Source: Paracoccus alcaliphilus (GTDB lineage Bacteria; Pseudomonadota; Alphaproteobacteria; Rhodobacterales; Rhodobacteraceae). From it: DNA of 64,000 bases. The position numbers and the translations under genes were made by a program. A model generated the notes under the pieces. That model ran no database searches. It was not told where the DNA came from and saw nothing but the letters and a program-made list of their open reading frames with translations. Shown here in pieces: positions 55,109-64,000 of this stretch. The stretch spans positions 2,056,001 to 2,120,000 of the forward strand of contig NZ_CP067124.1 in assembly GCF_028553725.1 (NCBI RefSeq), written 5' to 3'. Numbering within the stretch: position 1 is the first letter of the stretch; every line of letters starts with the position of its first letter.

Positions 55109-55813
55109 CTAGCGGAAACGCTGGCTGAGCGCGCGCAACCGGTCGGCCAGCGTCTGCGGGGCGTCTGCTGCGTTTTCGGGTGCGGCTTTTGGCGCCGGTG
55201 CGGGGCTTTTGGGCTTGGCTGTGGGTGCGGTGCCGCTGTTGCGGGCGGGCGCGGTGCGGGTGGCGACGGCATTGAGGAAACGCGCGCTGTCGCCATCCGC
55301 CAGCATCGGCGCGCCTTCGGCGATGCCACGCAGCAGGTCGTCCAGCCCCTCCTGTTCGGCCTTGGCGAAATCGGACAGCACATAAGGCGCGACCCGGTCC
55401 TTGTGGCCGGGATGACCGATCCCCAGCCGCACTCGGCCATATTCCGCCCCGATATGTTGGTGGATCGAGCGCAGCCCGTTATGGCCCGCATGCCCGCCGC
55501 CCAGTTTGGCGCGCACCTTGCCGGGGGCAAGGTCCAGCTCGTCATGCAGCACGATCACATCGGCAGGGGTCAGCTTGAGGTATCGCATCGCCTCGCCCAC
55601 GGATTGCCCCGACAGGTTCATGAAGGTCTGCGGTTTCAGCAAGGTGACGCGGGTGCCACCCAGCCTCCCCTCGGCCACCAGCCCCTGAAACCGCGCCTTC
55701 CACGGTCCCAGCCCGTGATCCGCGGCGATCCGGTCCAGCGCCATGAAGCCGATATTATGCCGATTCCCTTCGTATTTCGCGCCCGGATTGCCCAGCCCGA
55801 CGATCAGTTTCAC
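55109..55813 (-). CDS. pth: Peptidyl-tRNA hydrolase
   Basis: A 234-residue Pth that recycles peptidyl-tRNA. It has the N-terminal GLGNPGAKYEGNRHNIGF with the catalytic histidine near residue 20, KPQTFMNLSG with the conserved Asn, HDELDLAPG, and GGGHAGHNGLRS. It carries a Pro/Ala-rich tail (about residues 190-225) beyond the usual 190-residue enzyme, as in relatives. The start is GTG (55811-55813) with AGGAG seven bases upstream. Divergent from clpP. Confidence 0.93.
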   Translation of the reverse strand: MKLIVGLGNPGAKYEGNRHNIGFMALDRIAADHGLGPWKARFQGLVAEGRLGGTRVTLLKPQTFMNLSGQSVGEAMRYLKLTPADVIVLHDELDLAPGKVRAKLGGGHAGHNGLRSIHQHIGAEYGRVRLGIGHPGHKDRVAPYVLSDFAKAEQEGLDDLLRGIAEGAPMLADGDSARFLNAVATRTAPARNSGTAPTAKPKSPAPAPKAAPENAADAPQTLADRLRALSQRFR

Positions 55814-55976
55814 CGCGTTCTCCTGCCTTTTGCCGATGCGATGACCGGCTGAATTGCGTTCCATCCCTTGCGGCGGACCTTGCCGGTTACTAAGACTCTG
55901 TCAACCTTTCGCGGCTAAGACAGGGGTCAAACCCGGACGAATCGCGGGCATGACGACGAACAGGCAAGGACAGACG

Positions 55977-56609
55977 ATGAGCGATCCGGCAGAATTCTAC
56001 ATGAATACCCTTGTTCCGATGGTGGTCGAACAGACCTCGCGCGGGGAACGGGCCTATGACATCTTCTCGCGCCTGCTGAAGGAACGGATCATTTTCGTGT
56101 CCGGCCCGGTCCATGACGGCATGTCCACGCTGATCTGCGCGCAGCTGCTGTTCCTCGAGGCCGAGAATCCGAACAAGGATATCAGCATGTATATCAACAG
56201 CCCCGGTGGTGTGGTGACCTCGGGCCTGTCGATCTATGACACGATGCAGTATATCCGTCCGCGCGTCTCGACGCTGGTGGTCGGGCAGGCGGCGTCGATG
56301 GGCTCGTTGCTGTTGGCGGCGGGCGAACCCGGCCTGCGCTATTCGCTGCCCAACAGCCGGGTGATGGTGCACCAGCCCTCGGGCGGGTATCAGGGGCAGG
56401 CGACGGATATCCTGATTCATGCGCGCGAGACCGAGAAACTGAAGCGCCGGCTGAATGAAATCTATGTGAAGCATACCGGCCGGACGCTGGAAGAAGTGGA
56501 GCAGGCGCTGGAGCGTGACCGCTTCATGGCACCGGACGAGGCGAAGGAATGGGGTCTGATCGACGAGGTTCTGGAACCCCGGGGCAAGGCAGACCCTGAA
56601 AAGAAATAG
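55977..56609 (+). CDS. clpP: ATP-dependent Clp protease proteolytic subunit
   Basis: A 210-residue serine peptidase that forms the ClpP barrel. The catalytic triad is S107 (ASMGS), H132 (VMVHQPSGG) and D181 (ERDRF), with the same spacing as E. coli S97/H122/D171. The ATG at 55977 has AAGGA ten bases upstream; an ATG at 55950 would add nine residues. clpX follows after 167 bases on the same strand. Confidence 0.95.
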   Translation: MSDPAEFYMNTLVPMVVEQTSRGERAYDIFSRLLKERIIFVSGPVHDGMSTLICAQLLFLEAENPNKDISMYINSPGGVVTSGLSIYDTMQYIRPRVSTLVVGQAASMGSLLLAAGEPGLRYSLPNSRVMVHQPSGGYQGQATDILIHARETEKLKRRLNEIYVKHTGRTLEEVEQALERDRFMAPDEAKEWGLIDEVLEPRGKADPEKK

Positions 56610-56776
56610 GCCCTTTGGGGATTGTGACGGCAGCACGTCATCCCTAACATATGGCCAGACGCTTTCCGTATTCCGTCCCTTGCCGGGCGGGGCGGATGAT
56701 CGAAGTTGCGGCACCGGCCCTGATCCGCGTGTCGCCCGTGACGCCCGACGCGTTGCGGCAGTGAAGGAAGTGGACG

Positions 56777-58042
<1,266 letters not shown>

Positions 58043-58062
58043 TGCTGTTGTGCGCGGTTGCA

Positions 58063-58130
58063 GGGGGCTGTTTGCCCCCCACGCGCTGACGCGCGTTCCC
58101 CCCGAGGATATTTTTACACCAAAGATGGGC
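58063..58130 (+). repeat. Intergenic hairpin-plus-motif repeat, copy 1
   Basis: After clpX: a hairpin GGGGGC-TGTTT-GCCCCC (58063-58079), a second ACGCGC-TGAC-GCGCGT (58081-58096), then a C-run and the motif GAGGATATTTTT, A, CACCAAAGATGGG (to 58130). Copy 2 at 63144-63227 has the same three parts in the same order. It lies in the 200-base gap between clpX and the NDUFA12-like gene and may act as a transcript-end or stability element. Confidence 0.7.
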
Positions 58131-58244
58131 CGGTTTTGTCCGGCCTTTTCCTTGGGATTGTGGGGGCGGCGGGTTGCGCGCTCTGGACCTTGGGGCGGGA
58201 TTGCGCCATATCTCGGCTTGGACAAGAAGGATGAGGCCCGGCAC

Positions 58245-58619
58245 ATGAATACCCTGCTTCGCGCCCTGACCTGGTGGAACAGTCAGACCATCAACACCCA
58301 GTTCTGGACCTGGCGCAACGGCACCAGGGTTGGTGAGGATGGCGAGGGCAACGTCTTTTATCAAAGTAAGGATGGCAAGCGCCGCTGGGTGATCTTCAAC
58401 GGCGAATCCGAGGCCAGCCGCGTCAGCCCCGAATGGCATGGCTGGCTGCACCATACATGGGCGGAGCCGCCGACCGAGGCGCCGTTGCCGCATAAACCCT
58501 GGGAAGAGCCGCATAAGGCCAACCAGACCGGCAGCCTGGGGGCCTATTTCCCGGAAGGGTCGCTTTATCATGCGCAGCCAGCGCAGCGGCGCGATTACGA
58601 AGCCTGGCAACCGGAATAG
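58245..58619 (+). CDS. NDUFA12-like complex I subunit
   Basis: A 124-residue protein of the NDUFA12 (B17.2) family: [32 protein letters not shown], then [27 protein letters not shown], and a Pro/Gly-rich tail ending in [16 protein letters not shown]. In alphaproteobacteria and mitochondria this is an accessory subunit of NADH:quinone oxidoreductase. The ATG at 58245 starts the conserved part; the frame is open back to 58011 but overlaps clpX. mlaD starts at the next base after its stop. Confidence 0.9.
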   Translation: MNTLLRALTWWNSQTINTQFWTWRNGTRVGEDGEGNVFYQSKDGKRRWVIFNGESEASRVSPEWHGWLHHTWAEPPTEAPLPHKPWEEPHKANQTGSLGAYFPEGSLYHAQPAQRRDYEAWQPE

Positions 58620-59084
58620 ATGACGGCCGCGGCGCATCGCACCGAGACGATCACCGGCGCTGTCGTTCTGGCGGTGGCTGCCGGTTTTCTGGCATGGGCA
58701 GGGGGGGGCGAGTTGTTCCCGCGCGGTGGCTATGAGGTGACCGCCTCGTTTCCCGATGTCGATGGGGTCGAGATCGGCACCGAAGTCCGGCTGGCGGGGG
58801 TGAGGATTGGCCGTGTCAGCGCATTGAGCCTGAACCCCGAGACCTATATGGCCGATGCGCGGCTGACGATCCCCGAGGGGATCGTGCTGCCTGCCGACAG
58901 TGCCGCGCTGATCCAGTCCGACGGGTTGTTGGGCGGTGCCTATATCCAGATCCAGCCGGGTGGAAGTCCCGATAATCTGGCGGCCGGGGATGAGATCGAG
59001 GATGTTCAGGGGGCTGTCAGCCTGCTGCATCTGATGATGAAATTCGTCGATAGTCAGGCGAGCGCCGGGGATGCGGCGCAATGA
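58620..59084 (+). CDS. mlaD: MlaD-family phospholipid transport protein
   Basis: A 154-residue MCE-domain protein: one N-terminal membrane helix (about 10-28), then VTASFPDVDGVEIGTEVRLAGVRIGRVSAL and ALIQSDGLLGGAYIQIQPGG, the MlaD pattern. It sits in the inner membrane and passes phospholipids between the membranes with MlaFEB, which are not in the window. It begins immediately after the NDUFA12 stop and overlaps the DUF2155 gene by ATGA. Confidence 0.88.
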   Translation: MTAAAHRTETITGAVVLAVAAGFLAWAGGGELFPRGGYEVTASFPDVDGVEIGTEVRLAGVRIGRVSALSLNPETYMADARLTIPEGIVLPADSAALIQSDGLLGGAYIQIQPGGSPDNLAAGDEIEDVQGAVSLLHLMMKFVDSQASAGDAAQ

Positions 59085-59440
59085 TGGTCCGGCTGGCGAT
59101 CTGCGCGGCGTTTCTGGGGCTGGCGGTTCCGGCGGATGCGCAAGAGGTGGCGCAGGGGCGTGGTGCCTTGCTGCGCGGGCTGGACAAGGTGTCGGGACGC
59201 ACCACCGATCTGGAACTGGCCGTGGGCGAGGCGCAGCGCTACGGCAGGCTGGAGGTTCGTCTTGGGGAATGCCGCTATCCGGCGGGCGATCCCAGTTCTG
59301 ACGCTTTTGCGCAGCTGACCGTCTCGGACAGGTCGCGCAATGTCACGCTGTTCAGCGGCTGGATGATCGCGTCCTCGCCCGCGCTTTCGGCGCTGGACGA
59401 TGCGCGCTACGATATCTGGGTGATTTCCTGCCAGAGCTGA
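59081..59440 (+). CDS. DUF2155 family exported protein
   Basis: A 119-residue protein with a signal peptide ending near residue 20 (VPADAQE), followed by the DUF2155 core: LDKVSGRTTDLELAVGEAQRYGRLEVRLGECRYP and LFSGWMIASSPALSALDDARYDIWVISC, with two cysteines. Found beside ndufa12 and mlaD in relatives; function unknown, likely periplasmic. Its last 34 bases overlap the end of aat on the opposite strand. Confidence 0.85.
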   Translation: MMVRLAICAAFLGLAVPADAQEVAQGRGALLRGLDKVSGRTTDLELAVGEAQRYGRLEVRLGECRYPAGDPSSDAFAQLTVSDRSRNVTLFSGWMIASSPALSALDDARYDIWVISCQS

Positions 59441-60036
59441 TCTGCCGCGAGCGGTTGGACGGCGCCAAAATCTGCCTGACCGCGCAGGGCGGTCTGCAAT
59501 TGCTGGCGATAGATGCGGCGCGGGATCTCGATCCCGCCCATGCGTTTCAGATGCGGGGTCAGGAATTGCGTGTCGAACAGGGTAAAGCCCGCGCGCGACA
59601 ACTGGCTGGCGGTCCAGAGCAGCGCCATTTTCGAGCCGTTGCTGCGGGCTGAAACCATCGATTCCCCGAAGAACGCCCGACCTAGCGTTACGCCGAAAAT
59701 ACCGCCCGCGAATGCGCCGTCGCGGCGGATCTCCAGCGCATGGGCCTGACCTGACCGGTGCAGATCGTGGTAAAGCTGGCGCAGCTGGTCATTGATCCAT
59801 GTGACCTCGCGATCCGCGCAGCGCCGGACGATCATGTCGAAATCACCGTCGATATGCGCCGACCACCCGCCGCGCCTCAGGTCCCGCCGCAAAGAGCGCG
59901 AGGCATGCAGCCCGTCGATCGGCAGCACCCCCCGCAGCGGTGGATCGAACCAGTAGAGACGCGGATCATCCGCGCTTTCCGCCATCGGAAAGACGCCTCG
60001 CGCATAGCCGGAGAGCAATTGCGCGGGGGTCAGCAT
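59407..60036 (-). CDS. aat: Leucyl/phenylalanyl-tRNA-protein transferase
   Basis: A 209-residue Aat of the N-end rule pathway, which adds Leu or Phe to N-terminal Arg or Lys and so marks proteins for ClpAP. It has LLSGYARGVFPMAE, RLYWFDPPLRGVLP, the catalytic-region GGIFGVTLGRAFFGESMVS and FDTQFLTPHLKRMGGIEIPR. Located nine bases downstream of accC on the same strand, so it is probably the last gene of the accB-accC operon. It overlaps DUF2155 at its 3' end. Confidence 0.93.
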   Translation of the reverse strand: MLTPAQLLSGYARGVFPMAESADDPRLYWFDPPLRGVLPIDGLHASRSLRRDLRRGGWSAHIDGDFDMIVRRCADREVTWINDQLRQLYHDLHRSGQAHALEIRRDGAFAGGIFGVTLGRAFFGESMVSARSNGSKMALLWTASQLSRAGFTLFDTQFLTPHLKRMGGIEIPRRIYRQQLQTALRGQADFGAVQPLAADQLWQEITQIS

Positions 60037-60045
60037 CGCGGCCGG

Positions 60046-61392
60046 TCAGCCGAATTTCTGATCCAGCCAGCGCTCCAGCCAGTGGATCGAGTAATTCCCG
60101 GTCTGGATGTCCGGTTCCTGCAGCAGGGCGGTGAACAGCGGCACGGTCGTATCGACACCATCGACGATCAGTTCCCCCAAGGCGCGGTCCAGCCGGGCCA
60201 GCGCCTCGTCGCGGTTGCGACCGTGGACGATCAGCTTGCCGATCAGGCTGTCGTAATAGGGCGGGATCGCATAGCCGTCGTAAAGCGCCGAATCGATCCG
60301 CACGCCAAGACCGCCCGGCGCGTGATACTGGGTGATGCGGCCGGGGCAGGGGGTAAAGCCCGGCACCTTTTCGGCATTGATCCGCACCTCTATGGCGTGG
60401 CCGCGGATCGACAGATCCTCTTGCCGGAACTCCATGTCCTGACCTGCGGCAACAAGGATTTGCTGGCGGACCAGATCGACATCGAAGATCGCTTCGGTCA
60501 CCGGATGTTCGACCTGCAAGCGGGTGTTCATCTCGATGAAATAGAATTCGCCATCCTCATAGAGGAATTCGATCGTGCCAGCCCCGGCATAGCCGATCCG
60601 GGCCACGGCATCGGCGCAGATCCTGCCGATGCGGTCGCGTTCCTCGGGCGTGATCGAGGGGCCGGGGGCCTCTTCCAGCACCTTCTGGTGGCGGCGTTGC
60701 AGCGAACAGTCGCGTTCGCCCAGATGGACGGCGCGGCCCTTGCCGTCGCCGAAGATCTGGATCTCGATATGGCGCGGCTTTTGCAGGTATTTCTCGATAT
60801 AGACATCGGGATTGCCGAACGCCGCCTTGGCCTCGGCGCGGGCGGTGCGGAAGGCGACCTCCAGCCCGGCCTCGTCCGCAGCCACCTTCATGCCGCGACC
60901 GCCACCGCCGGCCGTGGCCTTGATGATGACCGGATAGCCGATGTCCAGGGCGACCTGCTTGGCCGTTTCTACATCATCGACGCCGCCATCGCTGCCGGGA
61001 ACGCACGGCACCCCCAGCGCCTTCATCGTGTCCTTGGCGGTGATCTTGTCGCCCATGATGCGGATATGTTCCGCGCGCGGGCCGATGAAGGTGATGTCGT
61101 GATCTTCCAGCATCTGCACGAAGGCGGCGTTTTCCGACAGGAAACCATAGCCGGGATGGATCGCCTGCGCGCCGGTGATCTCGCAGGCCGAGATCAGGCC
61201 GGGCATCGACAGATAGGAGCTGGTCGAGGGCGGCGGGCCGATGCAGACCGATTCGTCGGCCATGCGCACATGCATGGCATCGGCATCGGCGGTGGAATGG
61301 ACCGCGACCGAGGCGATGCCCATTTCGCGGCAGGCGCGGATGACGCGCAGCGCGATCTCGCCACGGTTGGCGATCAGGATTTTTTCGAACAT
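60046..61392 (-). CDS. accC: Acetyl-CoA carboxylase, biotin carboxylase subunit
   Basis: A 448-residue ATP-grasp enzyme that carboxylates biotin on AccB at the first step of fatty-acid synthesis. It opens [20 protein letters not shown], has the glycine-rich ATP lid [12 protein letters not shown] (about 159-170), and the active-site [14 protein letters not shown] (about 288-301). Length is normal. It follows accB by seven bases. Confidence 0.96.
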   Translation of the reverse strand: MFEKILIANRGEIALRVIRACREMGIASVAVHSTADADAMHVRMADESVCIGPPPSTSSYLSMPGLISACEITGAQAIHPGYGFLSENAAFVQMLEDHDITFIGPRAEHIRIMGDKITAKDTMKALGVPCVPGSDGGVDDVETAKQVALDIGYPVIIKATAGGGGRGMKVAADEAGLEVAFRTARAEAKAAFGNPDVYIEKYLQKPRHIEIQIFGDGKGRAVHLGERDCSLQRRHQKVLEEAPGPSITPEERDRIGRICADAVARIGYAGAGTIEFLYEDGEFYFIEMNTRLQVEHPVTEAIFDVDLVRQQILVAAGQDMEFRQEDLSIRGHAIEVRINAEKVPGFTPCPGRITQYHAPGGLGVRIDSALYDGYAIPPYYDSLIGKLIVHGRNRDEALARLDRALGELIVDGVDTTVPLFTALLQEPDIQTGNYSIHWLERWLDQKFG

Positions 61393-61399
61393 GGCGCCC

Positions 61400-61903
61400 T
61401 CACTCGACGACCATCAGAGGGGCGCCGAATTCGACCGGCGTTCCGTCATCGACCAGAACGCGCTTGACCGTGCCCGCACGGGGCGAGGGGATGTGGTTCA
61501 TGGTCTTCATCGCCTCGACGATCAGCAGCGTGTCGCCTTCGGCCACGGTCTGGCCGATGGTGACGAAGGGCGTGGCGCCGGGTTCGGGTGCCAGATAGAT
61601 CGTGCCGACCATCGGCGAGGTGACGGCGCCGGGCAGAGAGGCGGGGTCCTCGTTGGTGACGGCGGCAGGCGCATTGCTGGCGGGGGTGGCGGCAGGCGCG
61701 GGCGCCGGGACCGGGGCGGGGGCTGCGGCAACGGTGGTGACCTTGCCCTGTTTGGACAGGCTGACCGTCAGCCGGTCATGTTCGCCATACTCGCGCTTGA
61801 CCGAGATCTGGGCGAGGTTGCTGGCGTTCAGCAGCTCCGCAAGGGACTGGATGAAGGCGACATCGCCCTCGTGAAACTTGCCATTGTCGGATTCGTTGCT
61901 CAT
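61400..61903 (-). CDS. accB: Acetyl-CoA carboxylase biotin carrier protein
   Basis: A 167-residue BCCP. It has an N-terminal helical part, a Pro/Ala-rich linker (about 58-82) and a C-terminal biotinyl domain with the biotinylated K133 in EAMKTMN. It shuttles CO2 between AccC and the carboxyltransferase. The ATG at 61903 has AGAGG six bases upstream; an in-frame ATG at 61927 is possible but lacks this. First gene of accB-accC-aat. Confidence 0.93.
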   Translation of the reverse strand: MSNESDNGKFHEGDVAFIQSLAELLNASNLAQISVKREYGEHDRLTVSLSKQGKVTTVAAAPAPVPAPAPAATPASNAPAAVTNEDPASLPGAVTSPMVGTIYLAPEPGATPFVTIGQTVAEGDTLLIVEAMKTMNHIPSPRAGTVKRVLVDDGTPVEFGAPLMVVE

Positions 61904-62035
61904 GCTGACCTCTGCCGTATTCGCCATGTTCTTGATGCGCCGTCACCTGCTGCGGCGCGGATTCAGGCGCTTATAACCGCTTGCGGGGGGCAAGGAAAAG
62001 GGTTCGCGTCGCTTTGCGCTTTTTAAGCGCACGGC

Positions 62036-62350
62036 TCAGTCGTCACGCGAGGCTTTCTCGGCGATGCCCGAGACCCCTTCACGCCGGGTCAGTTCCCGTT
62101 CGACATCGGCCAGCGTCAGATCCCGGGCCGCCAGCATCACCAGAAGATGGAAAAGTGTGTCGGCGGCCTCGGAGATCAGTCGCTCGCGGTCGCCCTTCAC
62201 CGCCTCGATGATCGCCTCGATGGCTTCCTCGCCGAATTTCTCGGCGCATTTCTCGGGGCCTTTCGCCAGCAGTTTCGCGGTCCAGCTGATATCGGGATCG
62301 GCGGTCCTGCGGGCCTCGATCGTGGCGGCAAGGCGTTCGAGCGCGGTCAT
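62036..62350 (-). CDS. hisE: Phosphoribosyl-ATP pyrophosphatase
   Basis: A 104-residue MazG-like enzyme of histidine synthesis (second step). It has [30 protein letters not shown], the metal-binding glutamates of [10 protein letters not shown], and [20 protein letters not shown]. It is separate from hisI, as usual in alphaproteobacteria. The ATG at 62350 overlaps the hisF stop (ATGA). Last gene of the visible hisA-hisF-hisE run. Confidence 0.93.
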   Translation of the reverse strand: MTALERLAATIEARRTADPDISWTAKLLAKGPEKCAEKFGEEAIEAIIEAVKGDRERLISEAADTLFHLLVMLAARDLTLADVERELTRREGVSGIAEKASRDD

Positions 62351-63108
62351 GTCAACCTCATGGGGATGCCTGCAGCGGCCATATGGGCTTTGGCCTCGGC
62401 GATGGTGAAGGTGCCGAAATGGAAGATCGAGGCGGCAAGGACGGCGCTGGCATGGCCTTCGGTCACGCCCTCGACCAGATGATCCAGCGTGCCGACGCCG
62501 CCCGAGGCGATGACAGGGATGCCCACTGCGTCGGCGATGGCGCGGGTCAGCGGAATATTGAAGCCCGCGCGGGTGCCATCGCGATCCATCGAGGTCAGCA
62601 GGATTTCGCCCGCGCCCTTGCCTTCGATCAGCCGGGCGAATTCGACTGCGTCCATGCCGGTGGGTTTGCGCCCGCCATGGGTGAAGATTTCCCATTTTCC
62701 GGGCGCGACGGTCTTGGCGTCGATGGCGCAGACGATGCATTGGCTGCCGAAGCGGTCAGCGGCCTCTGCCACGACATCGGGATTGGCGACGGCGGCGGAG
62801 TTGAAGCTGACCTTGTCGGCCCCGGCCAGCAGCAGGTCGCGCACATCCCGATGGCTGCGCACCCCGCCGCCCACGGTCAGCGGCACGAAGCACTGTTCCG
62901 CCGTACGGGTGACCAGATCATGCAGGGTGCCGCGGTTTTCATGCGTGGCGTGGATGTCCAGAAAGCAGATCTCATCCGCGCCGGCGGCATCATAGGCGCG
63001 GGCGGCCTCGACCGGGTCGCCGGCATCGATGAGATCTACGAAATTGACGCCCTTGACCACACGCCCATCGGCGACATCAAGGCAGGGGATGATGCGAGTT
63101 TTCAACAT
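62347..63108 (-). CDS. hisF: Imidazole glycerol phosphate synthase cyclase subunit
   Basis: A 253-residue TIM barrel that, with HisH, makes imidazole glycerol phosphate and AICAR. The catalytic aspartates are D11 ([16 protein letters not shown]) and one near residue 130 ([10 protein letters not shown]); phosphate sites [14 protein letters not shown] and [12 protein letters not shown] are present. The ATG at 63108 begins the conserved N-terminus; the open frame to 63219 runs through an intergenic repeat. hisH is not in the window. Confidence 0.95.
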   Translation of the reverse strand: MLKTRIIPCLDVADGRVVKGVNFVDLIDAGDPVEAARAYDAAGADEICFLDIHATHENRGTLHDLVTRTAEQCFVPLTVGGGVRSHRDVRDLLLAGADKVSFNSAAVANPDVVAEAADRFGSQCIVCAIDAKTVAPGKWEIFTHGGRKPTGMDAVEFARLIEGKGAGEILLTSMDRDGTRAGFNIPLTRAIADAVGIPVIASGGVGTLDHLVEGVTEGHASAVLAASIFHFGTFTIAEAKAHMAAAGIPMRLT

Positions 63109-63143
63109 GATGGCCTTGTAGCGCGGCATTGGCGGGCGGGGAA

Positions 63144-63227
63144 GGGGGCTCTGCCCCCGCGAAAGCCGACCCCCTCGATGGGGGTCGGCTTTCGCACCCC
63201 CGGGATATTTTTGCACCAAAGATGGGG
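63144..63227 (+). repeat. Intergenic hairpin-plus-motif repeat, copy 2
   Basis: Between hisA and hisF: hairpin GGGGGC-TCT-GCCCCC (63144-63158), then a perfect 15-bp hairpin with a 5-base loop (arms 63160-63174 and 63180-63194), then CCCCC and the motif GGGATATTTTT, G, CACCAAAGATGGGG (63197-63227). The part order matches copy 1, but the orientation relative to the flanking genes is reversed, as this copy lies in a minus-strand operon. The second hairpin differs in sequence between copies while its pairing is kept. Confidence 0.72.
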
Positions 63228-63228
63228 A

Positions 63229-63945
63229 TCAGCGCAGGATGGCGAGGGCCTCGGTCAGGTTCAGCGCGCCATCATAGAGTGCGCGGCCGGAAATGGCACC
63301 GGCGATGATGCCGGTTTGATGAAGTGCCTGAAGGTCGGCCATCGAGGAGACCCCGCCCGAGGCGATCACCGGGATCGAGACGGCGCAGGCCAGCGCCTCG
63401 GTCGCGGCGACATTCGGGCCGCCCATCGCGCCGTCGCGGTCGATATCGGTATAGATGATGGCGGCGACCCCCGCGTCTTCGAAGCGGCGGGCAAGGTCGG
63501 TGGCGTCGATATCGGTTTCGGTGGCCCAGCCGCGGGTGGCGACGCGGCCCCCCCGGGCGTCGATGCCGACGGCAATACGGCCGGGAAACGCCTTGGCGGC
63601 CTCATGCACCAGATCGGGATTCTCGACTGCCACGGTGCCCAGAATCACCCGGGCGAGGCCGCGATCAAGCCAGCTGCCGATCGTCTGCATGTCGCGGATA
63701 CCGCCGCCGAGCTGTGCAGGGATGGTGATGGTGGCAAGGATCGCCTCGACCGCATCTGCATTGACGGGATGGCCCGCGAAAGCCCCGTTGAGGTCCACCA
63801 GATGCAGCCATTCGGCCCCGGCATCCTGAAAGGCGCGGGCCTGGGCGGCGGGATCGGTGCCGAAGACGGTGGCCGCCTCCATTTCGCCGCGCAGAAGGCG
63901 CACGCAATTGCCGTCCTTGAGGTCGATGGCGGGGTAGAGGATCAT
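63229..63945 (-). CDS. hisA: Phosphoribosylformimino-5-aminoimidazole carboxamide ribotide isomerase
   Basis: A 238-residue TIM barrel of histidine synthesis. The catalytic acid D8 is in [16 protein letters not shown], the second aspartate near residue 128 in AVGIDARGG, with the [11 protein letters not shown] and [13 protein letters not shown] phosphate loops. The ATG at 63945 starts four codons after another possible ATG (63957). Followed by the repeat element and hisF. Confidence 0.95.
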   Translation of the reverse strand: MILYPAIDLKDGNCVRLLRGEMEAATVFGTDPAAQARAFQDAGAEWLHLVDLNGAFAGHPVNADAVEAILATITIPAQLGGGIRDMQTIGSWLDRGLARVILGTVAVENPDLVHEAAKAFPGRIAVGIDARGGRVATRGWATETDIDATDLARRFEDAGVAAIIYTDIDRDGAMGGPNVAATEALACAVSIPVIASGGVSSMADLQALHQTGIIAGAISGRALYDGALNLTEALAILR

Positions 63946-63961
63946 GGCTGCTCTCATCTGG

Positions 63962-64000
63962 TCAGGCTTGGGCTTCCTTTGCCATGCCGGGCCGGAAAGG
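63962..64000 (-). CDS. C-terminal end of an unidentified gene (runs off window)
   Basis: Only the last 12 codons and a TGA (63962-63964) of a minus-strand frame are visible, ending [11 protein letters not shown]. It lies just upstream of hisA, where histidine genes such as hisH are expected in this operon, but these residues do not look like the usual HisH C-terminus, so I assign no product. The call rests only on an open frame to the edge and the operon spacing. Confidence 0.35.
   Translation of the reverse strand, partial: PFRPGMAKEAQA

Noticed and set aside
55814-55976. Heat-shock (sigma-32) promoter upstream of clpP
   Set aside because: CTTG-like and A/T-rich pieces occur, but no -35/-10 pair with correct spacing could be defended.

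Overview
The window reads as a stretch of GC-rich chromosome from a Rhodobacteraceae alphaproteobacterium, most likely Paracoccus or a close relative. The reasons are a membrane-anchored cytochrome c552 (CycM) next to pheA, an fdsGBACD formate dehydrogenase operon, homologues of the mitochondrial complex I proteins NDUFA12 and NDUFAF6, the rpsA-ihfB-lapA-trpF-trpB order, and the dense strings of stop/start overlaps. No tRNA, rRNA, insertion sequence, prophage or CRISPR array was seen.

Layout. 1-5.3 kb: start of dnaX (minus strand), a small lipoprotein, the SRP RNA gene, a cpdB-type nucleotidase, an SRPBCC protein, pheA and cycM. 5.4-12.5 kb: a yejABEF peptide/microcin-C-type ABC importer with a coupled glycosyltransferase. 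12.6-14.8 kb: cysS and an NDUFAF6-like gene. 14.8-17.6 kb: a potBCA-type importer with no binding-protein gene. 18.35-37.4 kb: the accessory core. It holds a six-domain polyketide synthase, a GT2 glycosyltransferase, an NRPS-like enzyme (formyltransferase, condensation remnant, adenylation domain interrupted by a luciferase-like monooxygenase, carrier), an SGNH-like hydrolase, a GT4 glycosyltransferase, a frameshifted small membrane protein, and an RND efflux adaptor and pump. 37.4-44.3 kb: a LysR regulator and fdsGBACD, with a clear inverted repeat between them. 44.4-48.7 kb: a lipid-kinase-like protein, a metallophosphoesterase and modABC, which would supply the molybdenum FdsA needs. 49-64 kb: housekeeping genes (rpsA, ihfB, lapA, trpF, trpB, pth, clpP, clpX, ndufa12, mlaD, aat, accC, accB, hisE, hisF, hisA).

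The most novel item is the 18.35-32.6 kb hybrid cluster. The formyltransferase keeps the N-x-H...D triad with the spacing of methionyl-tRNA formyltransferase. The residues lining the split adenylation pocket, read by eye, resemble a glycine code. The polyketide synthase has the order KS-AT-KR-DH-ACP-TE, with KR ahead of DH. A plausible but unproven assembly is an N-formyl, flavin-oxidised aminoacyl starter, extended by one malonate, reduced, dehydrated, released by the thioesterase, possibly glycosylated, and exported by the adjacent RND pump. No phosphopantetheinyl transferase, MbtH-like protein or TolC-type channel lies in the window.

Two copies of an unusual intergenic element (two GC hairpins next to an A/T-rich motif) lie at 58.06-58.13 kb and 63.14-63.23 kb. 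They look like members of a dispersed repeat family.
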